In this document: positions 26,190 through 33,516 of the stretch, piece by piece
How positions within the stretch are numbered: position 1 is the stretch's first letter
Layout: each line of letters begins with the position of its first letter
DNA from: an uncultured Clostridia bacterium
Lineage (GTDB): Bacteria > Bacillota > Clostridia > TANB77 > CAG-508
Length of the DNA: 38,799 nucleotides
NCBI GenBank assembly: GCA_944391785.1
Contig: CALXUX010000063.1
Span: 1-38,799 of the forward strand
Reading direction: 5' to 3'
Notes under the pieces: generated by a model
The model's input: the letters and a program-made list of their open reading frames with translations, nothing else
Database searches by the model: none
Told to the model about the DNA's origin: nothing
Made by a program: the position numbers and the translations under genes

Positions 26190-27056
26190 TTATTTTCCTT
26201 CCCATCTTCCGAAAATACCACAAGGTAATACTAGTTTGGAATTTTGCATAGGTAGGCCAATTTCTCCTGATTCTATTTTTCCTTTGTATTTTTTTTCTAT
26301 ACTTAAAATTAGTATGTTTTCTAATACTTTGCTAGATATTCCAGTGGTGTATGAGTTTATTAAGAAAAATAATGGGTTTTCTGTTAATACGTTTTTGCAA
26401 AGTTCTACTAGGTCATATATATTATTTTCAAACTGCCATATTTCACCTTTGGCTCCTCTTCCATATGATGGTGGGTCCATTATTATTGCATCATATTTAT
26501 TGCCTCTTCTAATTTCTCGATTTACAAATTTAACTACATCATCAACTATAAATCTTACCTGCTTTTTTTCTAAGCCTGATGATATAACATTTTCTTTTGC
26601 CCAAGTTGTCATTCCTTTTGAACTGTCTACATGGCATACAGAAGCTCCCGCAGATAGGCATGCTACTGTGGCTCCTCCTGTATATGCAAATAGGTTTAAT
26701 ACTTTTATTTCTCTTTTTGATTCTGTTATTTTTTTTATCATCCAGTCCCAATTAACTGCTTGTTCTGGAAATAAGCCTGTGTGTTTAAAGCCCATTGGTT
26801 TTATATTAAAAATTAGATTTTTGTATTTTATTTGCCATTTGTTTGGCATTTTTTTGTTATATTCCCAAGAGCCTCCTCCTGTTTTACTTCTATGATATGT
26901 AGCATTTATTTCTTTCCATTTATTTGGGAAGCTTTTGTTTTTCCAAATAATTTGTGGATCTGGTCTTGATAAAATTATATTTCCCCATTGTTCTAGCTTT
27001 TGCCCATCTGCCATGTCTAATAATTTATAGTCTTGCCATTCATTTGCTATATTCAT
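26190..27056 (-). CDS. Class I SAM-dependent methyltransferase, RlmI-like
   Basis: A 288-aa protein with a Rossmann methyltransferase core. Residues from the AdoMet loop LNLFAYTGGATVACLSAGA, then the acidic CHVDSSKG, the IVDDVV strand and the catalytic IIMDPPSYGRG are all present, as in RlmI/RlmK-type rRNA m5C methyltransferases. The PUA domain of RlmI is absent. The start chosen is the ATG at 27056 because GGAGGTAATA lies just ahead; the GTG four codons upstream is part of that site. It forms a pair with the adjoining pseudouridine synthase, which supports an RNA substrate. Confidence 0.87.
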   Translation of the reverse strand: MNIANEWQDYKLLDMADGQKLEQWGNIILSRPDPQIIWKNKSFPNKWKEINATYHRSKTGGGSWEYNKKMPNKWQIKYKNLIFNIKPMGFKHTGLFPEQAVNWDWMIKKITESKREIKVLNLFAYTGGATVACLSAGASVCHVDSSKGMTTWAKENVISSGLEKKQVRFIVDDVVKFVNREIRRGNKYDAIIMDPPSYGRGAKGEIWQFENNIYDLVELCKNVLTENPLFFLINSYTTGISSKVLENILILSIEKKYKGKIESGEIGLPMQNSKLVLPCGIFGRWEGK

Positions 27057-27178
27057 TATTACCTCCACTTTTCCAAGTTTTTCTTCGTTATTTTAGCATA
27101 TTTTTTTATAAATGTCCAATTTTTTGGTTTGAAACCATTTGGAATTTGGGAAATTTTTTTATTTTAGTAATAGATTTT

Positions 27179-27394
27179 TTAGATTGTAGTTAATATCTTA
27201 AAAAAACTGTATATTAGTATTGTGTTTATTATTGAAAAAAATAGTAGCATAATTAGTATCGTTGATATTAATTTATGTTTTCTTATTGATTTTAATAAAC
27301 TTCTTGTCCCTTTTTTGGTTGTGGTTTTTTCTTCTTTTTGATTTTTTTGTGGTAGTGTATGTAATTTGATTATATTGTCTTTTGCATATTCCAT
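27179..27394 (-). CDS. Small membrane protein
   Basis: A 71-aa protein with a basic, Lys/Thr-rich N-terminal half and one hydrophobic segment at about residues 43-64. A strong AAAGGAGGAAAATT precedes the ATG, which makes it likely to be real. No family was recognised. It is followed by the methyltransferase gene after about 120 nt on the same strand. Confidence 0.6.
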   Translation of the reverse strand: MEYAKDNIIKLHTLPQKNQKEEKTTTKKGTRSLLKSIRKHKLISTILIMLLFFSIINTILIYSFFKILTTI

Positions 27395-27645
27395 AATTTT
27401 CCTCCTTTGATTTTTTGTTAGTTTATTATATTCAGTAAATATTTTATTTATTACTATTTTATTATTATTTTACTATTATTTTTCAAATTATTTGTACTTC
27501 ATAAATATTTAATAATTATATATATTTTTTATTTTTACATTTTTTTGTCTTCCAAATTTTATTTTTCCAATTAGATTTACTAGTATAATACTACTTCCAT
27601 TTTTATAAAATACTTTAATTTCAGAAAATTTTTTTAAAATCAAAA

Positions 27646-27676
27646 AATAGGAAACCTGTATAAACCAGATTTCCTA
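27646..27676 (-). terminator. Terminator after the 150-aa membrane protein gene
   Basis: AGGAAACCTG pairs with CAGATTTCCT with one mismatch, and on the minus strand it is followed by CTATTTTTT. It lies just downstream of the 150-aa gene. Confidence 0.75.
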
Positions 27677-27686
27677 AAAGGGTTTA

Positions 27687-28139
27687 CTATCTTCTCTTAC
27701 CAATATTGTAAGCTATGATAGCAACTATAAGCAGTACACTCAGTCCAAGTGGGATAACTGCATACACCGTGGAGTAAAAATCTGCGATTAAGCTTGCTAT
27801 TTCCGGAAGCTTTCCGATAATAGGTACAATCAGCAAGATTAATAAAATTACCGTTACTGAAACGCAAACTAAATTTACATTTCTTTTAATTCTTTTCTTT
27901 CTTTTCTTCGTTTGTTTCATCTCTCTATGTTTCTCCTTCTGTCTTTGTTCTTCTTGTTGCTCTTCAGCGTTTTCTTCTTGTCTTTGTTGTTCTTCTTGTT
28001 GCTCAACTATCTGTTGATTGTCTTTTTGTTCTCTTTGTTCTTTTTTCATAAAGTCCGGTACGTTTATTTCCCGCTTTTCGACTAGTTTGTCCATTTCATT
28101 AGTTTCTGTTTTAACTACATTTACTTTAATTTCTTCCAT
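27687..28139 (-). CDS. Hypothetical membrane protein with Gln/Glu-rich coiled region
   Basis: A 150-aa protein. Residues 30-75 are a Gln/Glu/Arg-rich, probably coiled-coil or disordered stretch, followed by a very basic patch (RKKRIKRN region, 76-87) and two hydrophobic segments (about 89-108 and 125-146). The ATG at 28139 is preferred because AAGGGGAAAAACAAC lies ahead of it; a longer frame upstream lacks an SD and would include the promoter. The DNA is visibly richer in G+C than its neighbours, which suggests a different origin. It has its own strong promoter with an inverted repeat and its own terminator. Function unknown. Confidence 0.75.
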   Translation of the reverse strand: MEEIKVNVVKTETNEMDKLVEKREINVPDFMKKEQREQKDNQQIVEQQEEQQRQEENAEEQQEEQRQKEKHREMKQTKKRKKRIKRNVNLVCVSVTVILLILLIVPIIGKLPEIASLIADFYSTVYAVIPLGLSVLLIVAIIAYNIGKRR

Positions 28140-28176
28140 GTTGTTTTTCCCCTTTTCTAAAATTATATATACATAC

Positions 28177-28205
28177 ATTATAGCACATTTTACATAACAT
28201 TGCAA
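28177..28205 (-). promoter_or_regulatory. Promoter of the 150-aa membrane protein gene
   Basis: On the minus strand TTGCAA (28205-28200) and TATAAT (28182-28177) are 17 nt apart, with an extended -10 TGC. A leader of about 30 nt follows. Confidence 0.75.
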
Positions 28206-28228
28206 ATTTTAAATTTTTTATGTTATGT
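28192..28228. promoter_or_regulatory. Operator-like inverted repeat at the promoter
   Basis: ACATAACAT (28192-28200) and ATGTTATGT (28220-28228) are a perfect 9-bp inverted repeat with a 19-bp spacer. It overlaps the -35 box of the 150-aa gene and lies upstream of its start site, so it is not in the RNA and could be a repressor or activator site. Confidence 0.5.
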
Positions 28229-28280
28229 TTGGCTAATTTTTCTATAAGAAAAAATCAAAAAAATTATTTAAATTTACTAT

Positions 28281-28308
28281 TTGAATTATTCTTTATTTCT
28301 GTTATAAT
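28281..28308 (+). promoter_or_regulatory. Promoter of the 40-aa ORF
   Basis: TTGAAT (28281-28286) and TATAAT (28303-28308) are 16 nt apart with an extended -10 TGT. Transcription would begin near 28315. Confidence 0.8.
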
Positions 28309-28358
28309 CATATAGTTACTATAAACAATAGCATTAGAAAAATGAAAGGTGAGCTATA

Positions 28359-28481
28359 ATGAAAAAATCAATATTAATTATTTTAAGTCTCATCTACATT
28401 ACCACCCTTCTCTGGATGGTCATTGAAATGGCGGGTAAAAAACGCCCTATTTTTTCTCCAAGAAATTATTTTCGTAATTAG
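28359..28481 (+). CDS. 40-aa hydrophobic peptide, orphan small gene
   Basis: An ORF of 40 codons from ATG 28359 to TAG 28481. Residues 4-24 are a single hydrophobic helix (SILIILSLIYITTLLW), followed by a basic tail (GKKRPIFSPRNYFRN). It has a good AAAGGTGAGC site, a strong promoter at 28281 and a terminator at 28494-28514, so it is a complete transcription unit. Small size, one membrane helix and a basic tail resemble membrane-acting peptides such as type I toxins or small regulators of membrane proteins, but no homology is claimed. An alternative is that the transcript is a small RNA. Confidence 0.65.
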   Translation: MKKSILIILSLIYITTLLWMVIEMAGKKRPIFSPRNYFRN

Positions 28482-28493
28482 GAGAAAAACTTT

Positions 28494-28514
28494 AAAGTCG
28501 GCAATGCCGACTTT
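28494..28514 (+). terminator. Terminator of the 40-aa gene
   Basis: AAAGTCGG pairs with CCGACTTT over 8 bp with loop CAATG, followed by ATTTGTTCTATTTTCTT. It lies 12 nt after the stop codon. Confidence 0.85.
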
Positions 28515-28528
28515 ATTTGTTCTATTTT

Positions 28529-28641
28529 CTTATAATCACTTTAATTAATTTTTTTCTTATAATTACTTTAATTATTCTTTTCTTATAATTACCTTAATTA
28601 ATTTTTTCTTATAATTATTTCAATTAATCTTTCTTATAATT
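28529..28641. repeat. 26-bp tandem repeat array at the 3' end of uvrC
   Basis: Units beginning CTTATAATTA(C/T) start at 28529, 28556, 28582, 28608 and 28633 (last one partial). Each also contains TTTAATTAAT or a close variant. The last partial copy holds the uvrC stop codon and its preceding codons. Confidence 0.85.
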
Positions 28642-30418
28642 GCTGTTTTATTTCTTTTGCTAGTTTTTCATTAATTCCCTTTACATTTGCAATCTCACTA
28701 ATACTTGCCTTTTTTATATTCTCTACACTTCCAAATTCTTTAAGTAATGCCATTTTTTTAGCTTTACCTATTCCTTTTATTTCATCTAACTGTGATTTTG
28801 TTATTGCTTCTTCTCTTAGCTTTCTATGATATGTAATTGCTGTATCATGTACTGTATCTTGAAATCTTGTTATCAAATTTTTAAGATTATCAGATATTTC
28901 TAATTCCTTTCTATTCTCATCCATTAATGCTCTTGTTTGGTGTTTGTCGTTTTTTACCATTCCAAATACTGGAATATCTAAATTATATTTTCCTATTGCT
29001 CTTTTTGTTGCTCTTATTTGAGTTATTCCTCCATCTGCAAATATAGCATCTGGCAAAGTTCCAAAACCTCCATTTGGGTTTTCTATTGAATGCTTTAATC
29101 TTCTTGTTATTACTTCTTCCATACATTTTGGGTCATCTTGACTAAACACTTCTTTTATTTTAAATCTTCTTGATAAATTTTTCTTTATTACTCCATCTTG
29201 CATTACACACATTGCAGCTACCATATATTCTCCTGATATATTTGATATATCATAAGTTTCAATTTTTCTTGGTATATGATCTAATTTTAAAACATTTTTT
29301 AATTCTAGTAAAATTTCACTTTTATCTTTTTCTTTGTTTTCTAGTGTTACTTTGCTATTTAGTTCTGCCATTTCTACAAAACGCAATTTTTCTCCTTTTT
29401 TTGGACTTTTTAATTCTACTTTTTTTCCAAGTTCTTTGCTTAACCATTTTTCTATTGCATCTTTATCGTCTAGTTCTTCTCTTAGCATTATTTTGCTAGG
29501 TATATTGGGATTATTAAAATAATATTGTTTTATAAATCCTGATAATATTTCTTTGTTTTCCATATCTTTTAATTCAGGGAAAAAGTAATGTTCTCTTCCA
29601 AGCATTTTACTTCCTCTTACAAAAAATATTTCTATACATACTTCTAAATTTGATTTATATAGGCCTATTACATCAATATTATTTTCAGAAATATTTGAAA
29701 CTTTTTGCTTTTCTGAGGCTCTTTCTATGGCTATTTTTCTATCTCTTAACTCTGCTGCTTTTTCAAACTTTAAGTTTTTTGAGGCTTCTTCCATTTGTTT
29801 TTTTAGGTCTTTTATTATTTTATCTGTTTTTCCTTCTAATAAATCAATTATTTCGTCTATTTGTTTTTTATATTCTTCTTTTGATATATATCCGACACAT
29901 GGTGCTAAACATCTTTTTATATGATAATTTAAACAGGGTCTTTCATTAGATTTAAAATTTCTACATTGCCTTATTTTGTATTTTTTCTTTATAAAGTCAA
30001 CCATTTCTTTTGCTGCTCCTGGGTTTGCATATGGGCCGAAATATTTTGAACCATCATTTACTAATTTTCTTGTTATTATAACATTTGGAAAGTCTGATTT
30101 TACATCTATTTTTATGTATGGGTATGTCTTATCATCTTTTAATAATACATTAAATTTTGGTCTGTTTTTTTTTATTAAATTACATTCCAAAATTAAAGCT
30201 TCTGCTTCATTGTCTACAACAATATATTCAAAATGATCTATTAGGCTTACCATGTTTTCTATTCTTTTTGTTTTGTTGTTTTTTCTAAAATATTGTCTTA
30301 CTCTTCTTTTTAATGATATTGCTTTCCCTACATAAATTATTTTGTCTTCTTTATCATGCATAATATATACACCTGGTTTATCAGGTAATTTTTTTAATTC
30401 TTCTTCTATATTAAACAT
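28634..30418 (-). CDS. uvrC: Excinuclease ABC subunit UvrC
   Basis: A 594-aa UvrC, the nuclease that makes both incisions in nucleotide excision repair with UvrA and UvrB. The N-terminal GIY-YIG nuclease (GVYIMHDKEDKIIYVGKA, about 16-34, followed by LKRRVRQYF) is complete. The UVR motif lies near 200-235 (AAELRDRKIAIERA), the RNase H-like second nuclease follows (IETYDISNISG, ADGGITQIRA), and the C-terminus has two helix-hairpin-helix motifs (IKGIGKAKKMALLKEFGS and later). Length is typical. Its promoter is clear; it is monocistronic. Confidence 0.96.
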   Translation of the reverse strand: MFNIEEELKKLPDKPGVYIMHDKEDKIIYVGKAISLKRRVRQYFRKNNKTKRIENMVSLIDHFEYIVVDNEAEALILECNLIKKNRPKFNVLLKDDKTYPYIKIDVKSDFPNVIITRKLVNDGSKYFGPYANPGAAKEMVDFIKKKYKIRQCRNFKSNERPCLNYHIKRCLAPCVGYISKEEYKKQIDEIIDLLEGKTDKIIKDLKKQMEEASKNLKFEKAAELRDRKIAIERASEKQKVSNISENNIDVIGLYKSNLEVCIEIFFVRGSKMLGREHYFFPELKDMENKEILSGFIKQYYFNNPNIPSKIMLREELDDKDAIEKWLSKELGKKVELKSPKKGEKLRFVEMAELNSKVTLENKEKDKSEILLELKNVLKLDHIPRKIETYDISNISGEYMVAAMCVMQDGVIKKNLSRRFKIKEVFSQDDPKCMEEVITRRLKHSIENPNGGFGTLPDAIFADGGITQIRATKRAIGKYNLDIPVFGMVKNDKHQTRALMDENRKELEISDNLKNLITRFQDTVHDTAITYHRKLREEAITKSQLDEIKGIGKAKKMALLKEFGSVENIKKASISEIANVKGINEKLAKEIKQQL

Positions 30419-30488
30419 TTCTTGTTACCTCTATTATTTATTTGTAATTAAACATTTATAATTAACTATTTTTGCTTAAGCTATATTT

Positions 30489-30517
30489 ATTATACAAAAT
30501 TTGTTTATTTTGGTCAA
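30489..30517 (-). promoter_or_regulatory. Promoter of uvrC
   Basis: On the minus strand TTGACC (30517-30512) and TATAAT (30494-30489) are separated by 17 nt, about 70 nt ahead of the uvrC start. No SOS LexA box was recognised next to it. Confidence 0.75.
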
Positions 30518-30531
30518 TTCGAAAAAAAGTA

Positions 30532-30560
30532 TTTACATATTTATCTAATAAAGTTAAAAT
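30532..30560 (+). promoter_or_regulatory. Promoter of the phosphatase-superfamily gene
   Basis: TTTACA (30532-30537) and TAAAAT (30555-30560) are separated by 17 nt. It diverges from the uvrC promoter. Confidence 0.65.
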
Positions 30561-30637
30561 AATATCAAATTAAAAAGGTTTATTGGTAAACCCTATATTA
30601 AAAAACTAAATTTTTTATAAGAAAGTAGGTAAATAAA

Positions 30638-31786
30638 ATGGATAAAAATATTGTATTACCTGATTATAATCATAGTATTTTAAATACAATTTCTTCAATT
30701 CTAAAATATTATAATGTAGAAACTGAGTATAATGGAATACGTCAATTAGACGAAATATTGCAAAAAAAATATGACAATATTGTTCTATTAATATTAGATG
30801 GAATGGGAGAACATATTTTAAAAAATATCTCTCCAAATGGATTTTTTAACCAAAATCAGCTAGATGTAGTAACTTCTGTATGTCCTTCTACTACAACCGC
30901 TGCAATGACAACATATTATTCTGGTAAGCCTCCAATAGAAACAGCATGGATTGCAATGTCTCAATATTTTAAGGAAAATGGAAGAGCAATAGAAATGCTA
31001 AGAAAAACAGATTCTTATACAGGTGAAAAAATGAATATAGGAAAATTTAATGTATTTGATTTAATAAAATATACACCTATATATGAAAAAATAGAAAATA
31101 AAAATCCAGAAGTAAAAGCATATGAAATAAATCCTACTTATTGTGAGGCCAGAAGTAAAAGAAATATTAATGCTGATAATATAGAACTTTTATGTGATTC
31201 TATTAAGGCTATATGTAACAATAATGATAAAAACTTTATTTTAGCATATAGTGATAACCCTGATGTTATCTTACATAAATATGGAACTGATTCTATTGAA
31301 GTAAAAAATTTTTTACTTAATGCTGAAAAATCTATTGAAAATTTGTGTACTTCATTAACTGATACAAACTCTCTTATTATTATTTCAGCAGATCATGGAC
31401 ATAAAAATATTAAACAAATTTTTAATGTAATGGATTTAGTAGAAATCCAAGATTGTTTTATAATGCCTCCTAGTTTGGAATCAAGAGCTGTTACTTTTTG
31501 GATAAAAGAAAATAAAATAGATAAATTTGAAAAATTTTTTGATGATAATTTTAAAGACCAATTCATTTTATATAAAACACCTGAATTTTTATCTAAACAT
31601 CTTTTAGGTTATGGAAATAAACATCCTAAAATTGACGACTTTTTAGGAAATTATGTGGCTATTGCTATAGGTGATTCTATTATAAAATTAGGTACTAATA
31701 TTTCTAAAGATAAACCAAATAAAAAATCGACACACTGTGGTTTTACAAAATATGAAATGGAAGTTCCTTTAATAGTAATAAATTAA
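30638..31786 (+). CDS. Alkaline phosphatase superfamily protein (nucleotide pyrophosphatase/phosphodiesterase type)
   Basis: A 382-aa metal-dependent hydrolase. The superfamily motifs are visible: LILDGMGEH with metal ligand D54, then VCPSTTTAAM with the nucleophile likely at T85 or T86, a SGKPP turn, DNPDVILHKYG, ISADHGHKN with metal ligands Asp and His, and a final CGFTKYEMEVPLIV block with the last metal-binding region. This pattern is that of the type I phosphodiesterase/nucleotide pyrophosphatase branch. No signal peptide is seen, so it is probably cytoplasmic. The natural substrate is unknown. The ATG follows AAGTAGGTAA, a modest SD. Confidence 0.86.
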   Translation: MDKNIVLPDYNHSILNTISSILKYYNVETEYNGIRQLDEILQKKYDNIVLLILDGMGEHILKNISPNGFFNQNQLDVVTSVCPSTTTAAMTTYYSGKPPIETAWIAMSQYFKENGRAIEMLRKTDSYTGEKMNIGKFNVFDLIKYTPIYEKIENKNPEVKAYEINPTYCEARSKRNINADNIELLCDSIKAICNNNDKNFILAYSDNPDVILHKYGTDSIEVKNFLLNAEKSIENLCTSLTDTNSLIIISADHGHKNIKQIFNVMDLVEIQDCFIMPPSLESRAVTFWIKENKIDKFEKFFDDNFKDQFILYKTPEFLSKHLLGYGNKHPKIDDFLGNYVAIAIGDSIIKLGTNISKDKPNKKSTHCGFTKYEMEVPLIVIN

Positions 31787-31845
31787 TTTAATTCTTTTTT
31801 ACTATTAACTAAAAAAATCTAAAAATACATTTTTTTAGTTTCTAA

Positions 31846-31887
31846 AAGAACAGAAAAGTTAACTTAAGAGTTAACTTTTCTGTTCTT
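31846..31887. terminator. Bidirectional terminator between phosphatase and HIT genes
   Basis: AAGAACAGAAAAGTTAACT and its exact complement form a perfect 19-bp stem with loop TAAG. The T and A runs on both sides allow it to terminate both convergent genes. Confidence 0.9.
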
Positions 31888-31964
31888 TACTATTTGAAAA
31901 ATTTATTCTTCAATTTTTCAAATTTAACAAATTTTTATTTTTATATTTGTTTTGGTAATAATTT

Positions 31965-32990
31965 TTATAAAACAATAGATCTTCTTATTCTATCTGGAAT
32001 ATCATTCCAATTTTCAGTTATAGCTCTTTTTATATCCATATTTGTTTCATCAACCAAATCATTAAATGGATATTTTCGCCAATTCCACTGTTCTCCGTCT
32101 ATTCCATTTTCTTCTGCTAAAATTTGTCTAATATATTGACGTGGGATATATAAATTTGGATTATTATTAATCTTCCAGGTCTTATTAGATTTTCTTAGCA
32201 AAAGATATGAATGTTCACTATACAGTGGAAGCTCAGTATATGAAATTTCTTCAAAATCAAATTTTGATTTTCTCTCTATTTCATCTATTGTTAGTTTGCT
32301 TGGTGCAATATGCGTGTGTGCATGCACAATAGAATCTTTTGCCTTTCCTTTGCCAGATTGACTTGTTCCATTTTCCCATACTAAATAATCATTAGCATTA
32401 TACGTTAGTTTCAAGATATACAATACGTCTTCTAGTACTGTTAAAAATTCTTGCTGGTTTTCTGGGTTTAACTGTGCATATGACATTATATGATCTTTCG
32501 GAACAATAAGTAAATATCCTTTTATAAATTGGCCTACTGTTGGAAAAACATAAAAATTTTCGCTCGCATAAATTAATTTTTGTTTATGAATAGCTTTTTT
32601 GCAAAATACACAATCTTGCATTTCTCCTGGCACTTGGCTTCCTGAAGTATTTTGTATATGATCACCTATATCACAATTCATACTTTCTGCAATTTTTGAA
32701 AATTGCTCTGCAATATCTTGATCTATATCAATTTTATTCTTGTTCATATTATAATTTCGTTTGTTTTTGCTATAAACTACTATTGGAATTGCGTCTTTAA
32801 AAATAATATCTGTTACAATATGTTCCGGACATACTACACTTTTATTATTTTTAAATGTTTGCAAAATCTTTTGAAGACAAATATCTTCATTATATAATGT
32901 TGTCACTCCTTTAAATTGAATTTGTTCTAGTACTGCCTCTACTTCATTATAAGCACCTTTTAAAATAAAAAGTTTCCGTGTTTGTTTCAT
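31965..32990 (-). CDS. HIT-domain protein with N- and C-terminal extensions
   Basis: A 341-aa protein. The central part (about 125-240) is a HIT domain: CVFC at 127-130, GYLLIVPKDHIMS, and the histidine triad HAHTHIA with H223, H225 and H227. HIT proteins hydrolyse or transfer nucleotidyl groups. The first 120 residues and the last 100 are not recognised; the C-terminal part contains an EENGIDGEQWNWRKYP stretch. Such long HIT proteins are uncommon compared with the usual 110-140-residue forms. The ATG follows AAAGGTG. It has its own promoter and stands convergent to the phosphatase gene. Confidence 0.82.
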   Translation of the reverse strand: MKQTRKLFILKGAYNEVEAVLEQIQFKGVTTLYNEDICLQKILQTFKNNKSVVCPEHIVTDIIFKDAIPIVVYSKNKRNYNMNKNKIDIDQDIAEQFSKIAESMNCDIGDHIQNTSGSQVPGEMQDCVFCKKAIHKQKLIYASENFYVFPTVGQFIKGYLLIVPKDHIMSYAQLNPENQQEFLTVLEDVLYILKLTYNANDYLVWENGTSQSGKGKAKDSIVHAHTHIAPSKLTIDEIERKSKFDFEEISYTELPLYSEHSYLLLRKSNKTWKINNNPNLYIPRQYIRQILAEENGIDGEQWNWRKYPFNDLVDETNMDIKRAITENWNDIPDRIRRSIVL

Positions 32991-33035
32991 AATGCATCAC
33001 CTTTCTATAAAATATATTTTTATATTAACAATGAA

Positions 33036-33064
33036 ATTCTAACACCTAAGTTATAATAAGTCAA
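33036..33064 (-). promoter_or_regulatory. Promoter of the HIT-domain gene
   Basis: On the minus strand TTGACT (33064-33059) and TAGAAT (33041-33036) are 17 nt apart with an extended -10 TGT, about 45 nt ahead of the start. Confidence 0.75.
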
Positions 33065-33232
33065 TCTTAATTTTAACTTTTGTCGCTTAAAAATATGTTC
33101 CTTAACTTAGCAAATTATTTTTGACATAGATTCTATATAAATAACAGCTTAAGGGCTATTGGGTTTGGGCTGTAAATTGTAACTAAAAATTGTAACTAAA
33201 AATTTAAAGTTTATAAGAAAAAAAATTTGTAC

Positions 33233-33261
33233 TTGCTTCTTTTTGAATTTTGTTGTAATAT
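33233..33261 (+). promoter_or_regulatory. Candidate promoter of the glmS ribozyme-glmS transcript
   Basis: TTGCTT (33233-33238) and TAATAT (33256-33261) are 17 nt apart. A second candidate -10, TATAGT, lies at 33264-33269. Transcription would begin roughly 65 nt ahead of the ribozyme cleavage site. Confidence 0.5.
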
Positions 33262-33330
33262 TATATAGTACATTGAAAGAAATACAAATTTTGTCATAAT
33301 TTGACAGAAAGGAGTTAGTTTTATTTTGGT

Positions 33331-33455
33331 TTTTAAGCGCCTGAACCATTTTTGGGTTGACGAGGTCTAAAGTTATCGAATTTTCGGCGGATGCTTTAGT
33401 GGCTTGGCTGGTCATATGATTTAGTTAAAAATTGATAGTAATATCATAACAAAAT
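33331..33455 (+). ncRNA. glmS ribozyme (glucosamine-6-phosphate-activated self-cleaving riboswitch)
   Basis: The conserved blocks of the class occur in order: AAGCGCCTGAAC, a small stem (AACC..GGTT), GTTGACGAGGTC, TTATCGA and TTCGGCGGATGC. Cleavage is expected between A33336 and G33337, just before GCGCC. When glucosamine-6-phosphate accumulates, cleavage exposes the mRNA to degradation and lowers GlmS. The 3' boundary near 33455 is estimated from the ATAT-rich final stem. It lies about 60 nt ahead of glmS, as expected, which makes the identification firm. Confidence 0.95.
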
Positions 33456-33516
33456 TAAATCAAAAAGCTTTGTAATTTCTTTCAATTCCAAAATTTACTT
33501 TATAAGGAGGTTTACT

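Noticed and set aside
28529..28641. Possible CRISPR array
   Set aside because: The units are adjacent with no unique spacers of constant length, and the repeat is nearly pure A/T. No cas genes are present in the window.
30580..30595. Short GGTTTA/TAAACC hairpin in the leader of the phosphatase gene
   Set aside because: Only 6 bp with a 4-nt loop, not followed by a T run or near the SD; too weak to call.
33149..33415. 88-codon minus-strand frame across the glmS ribozyme
   Set aside because: It overlaps the ribozyme on the opposite strand and has no SD; the conserved RNA blocks explain the sequence.
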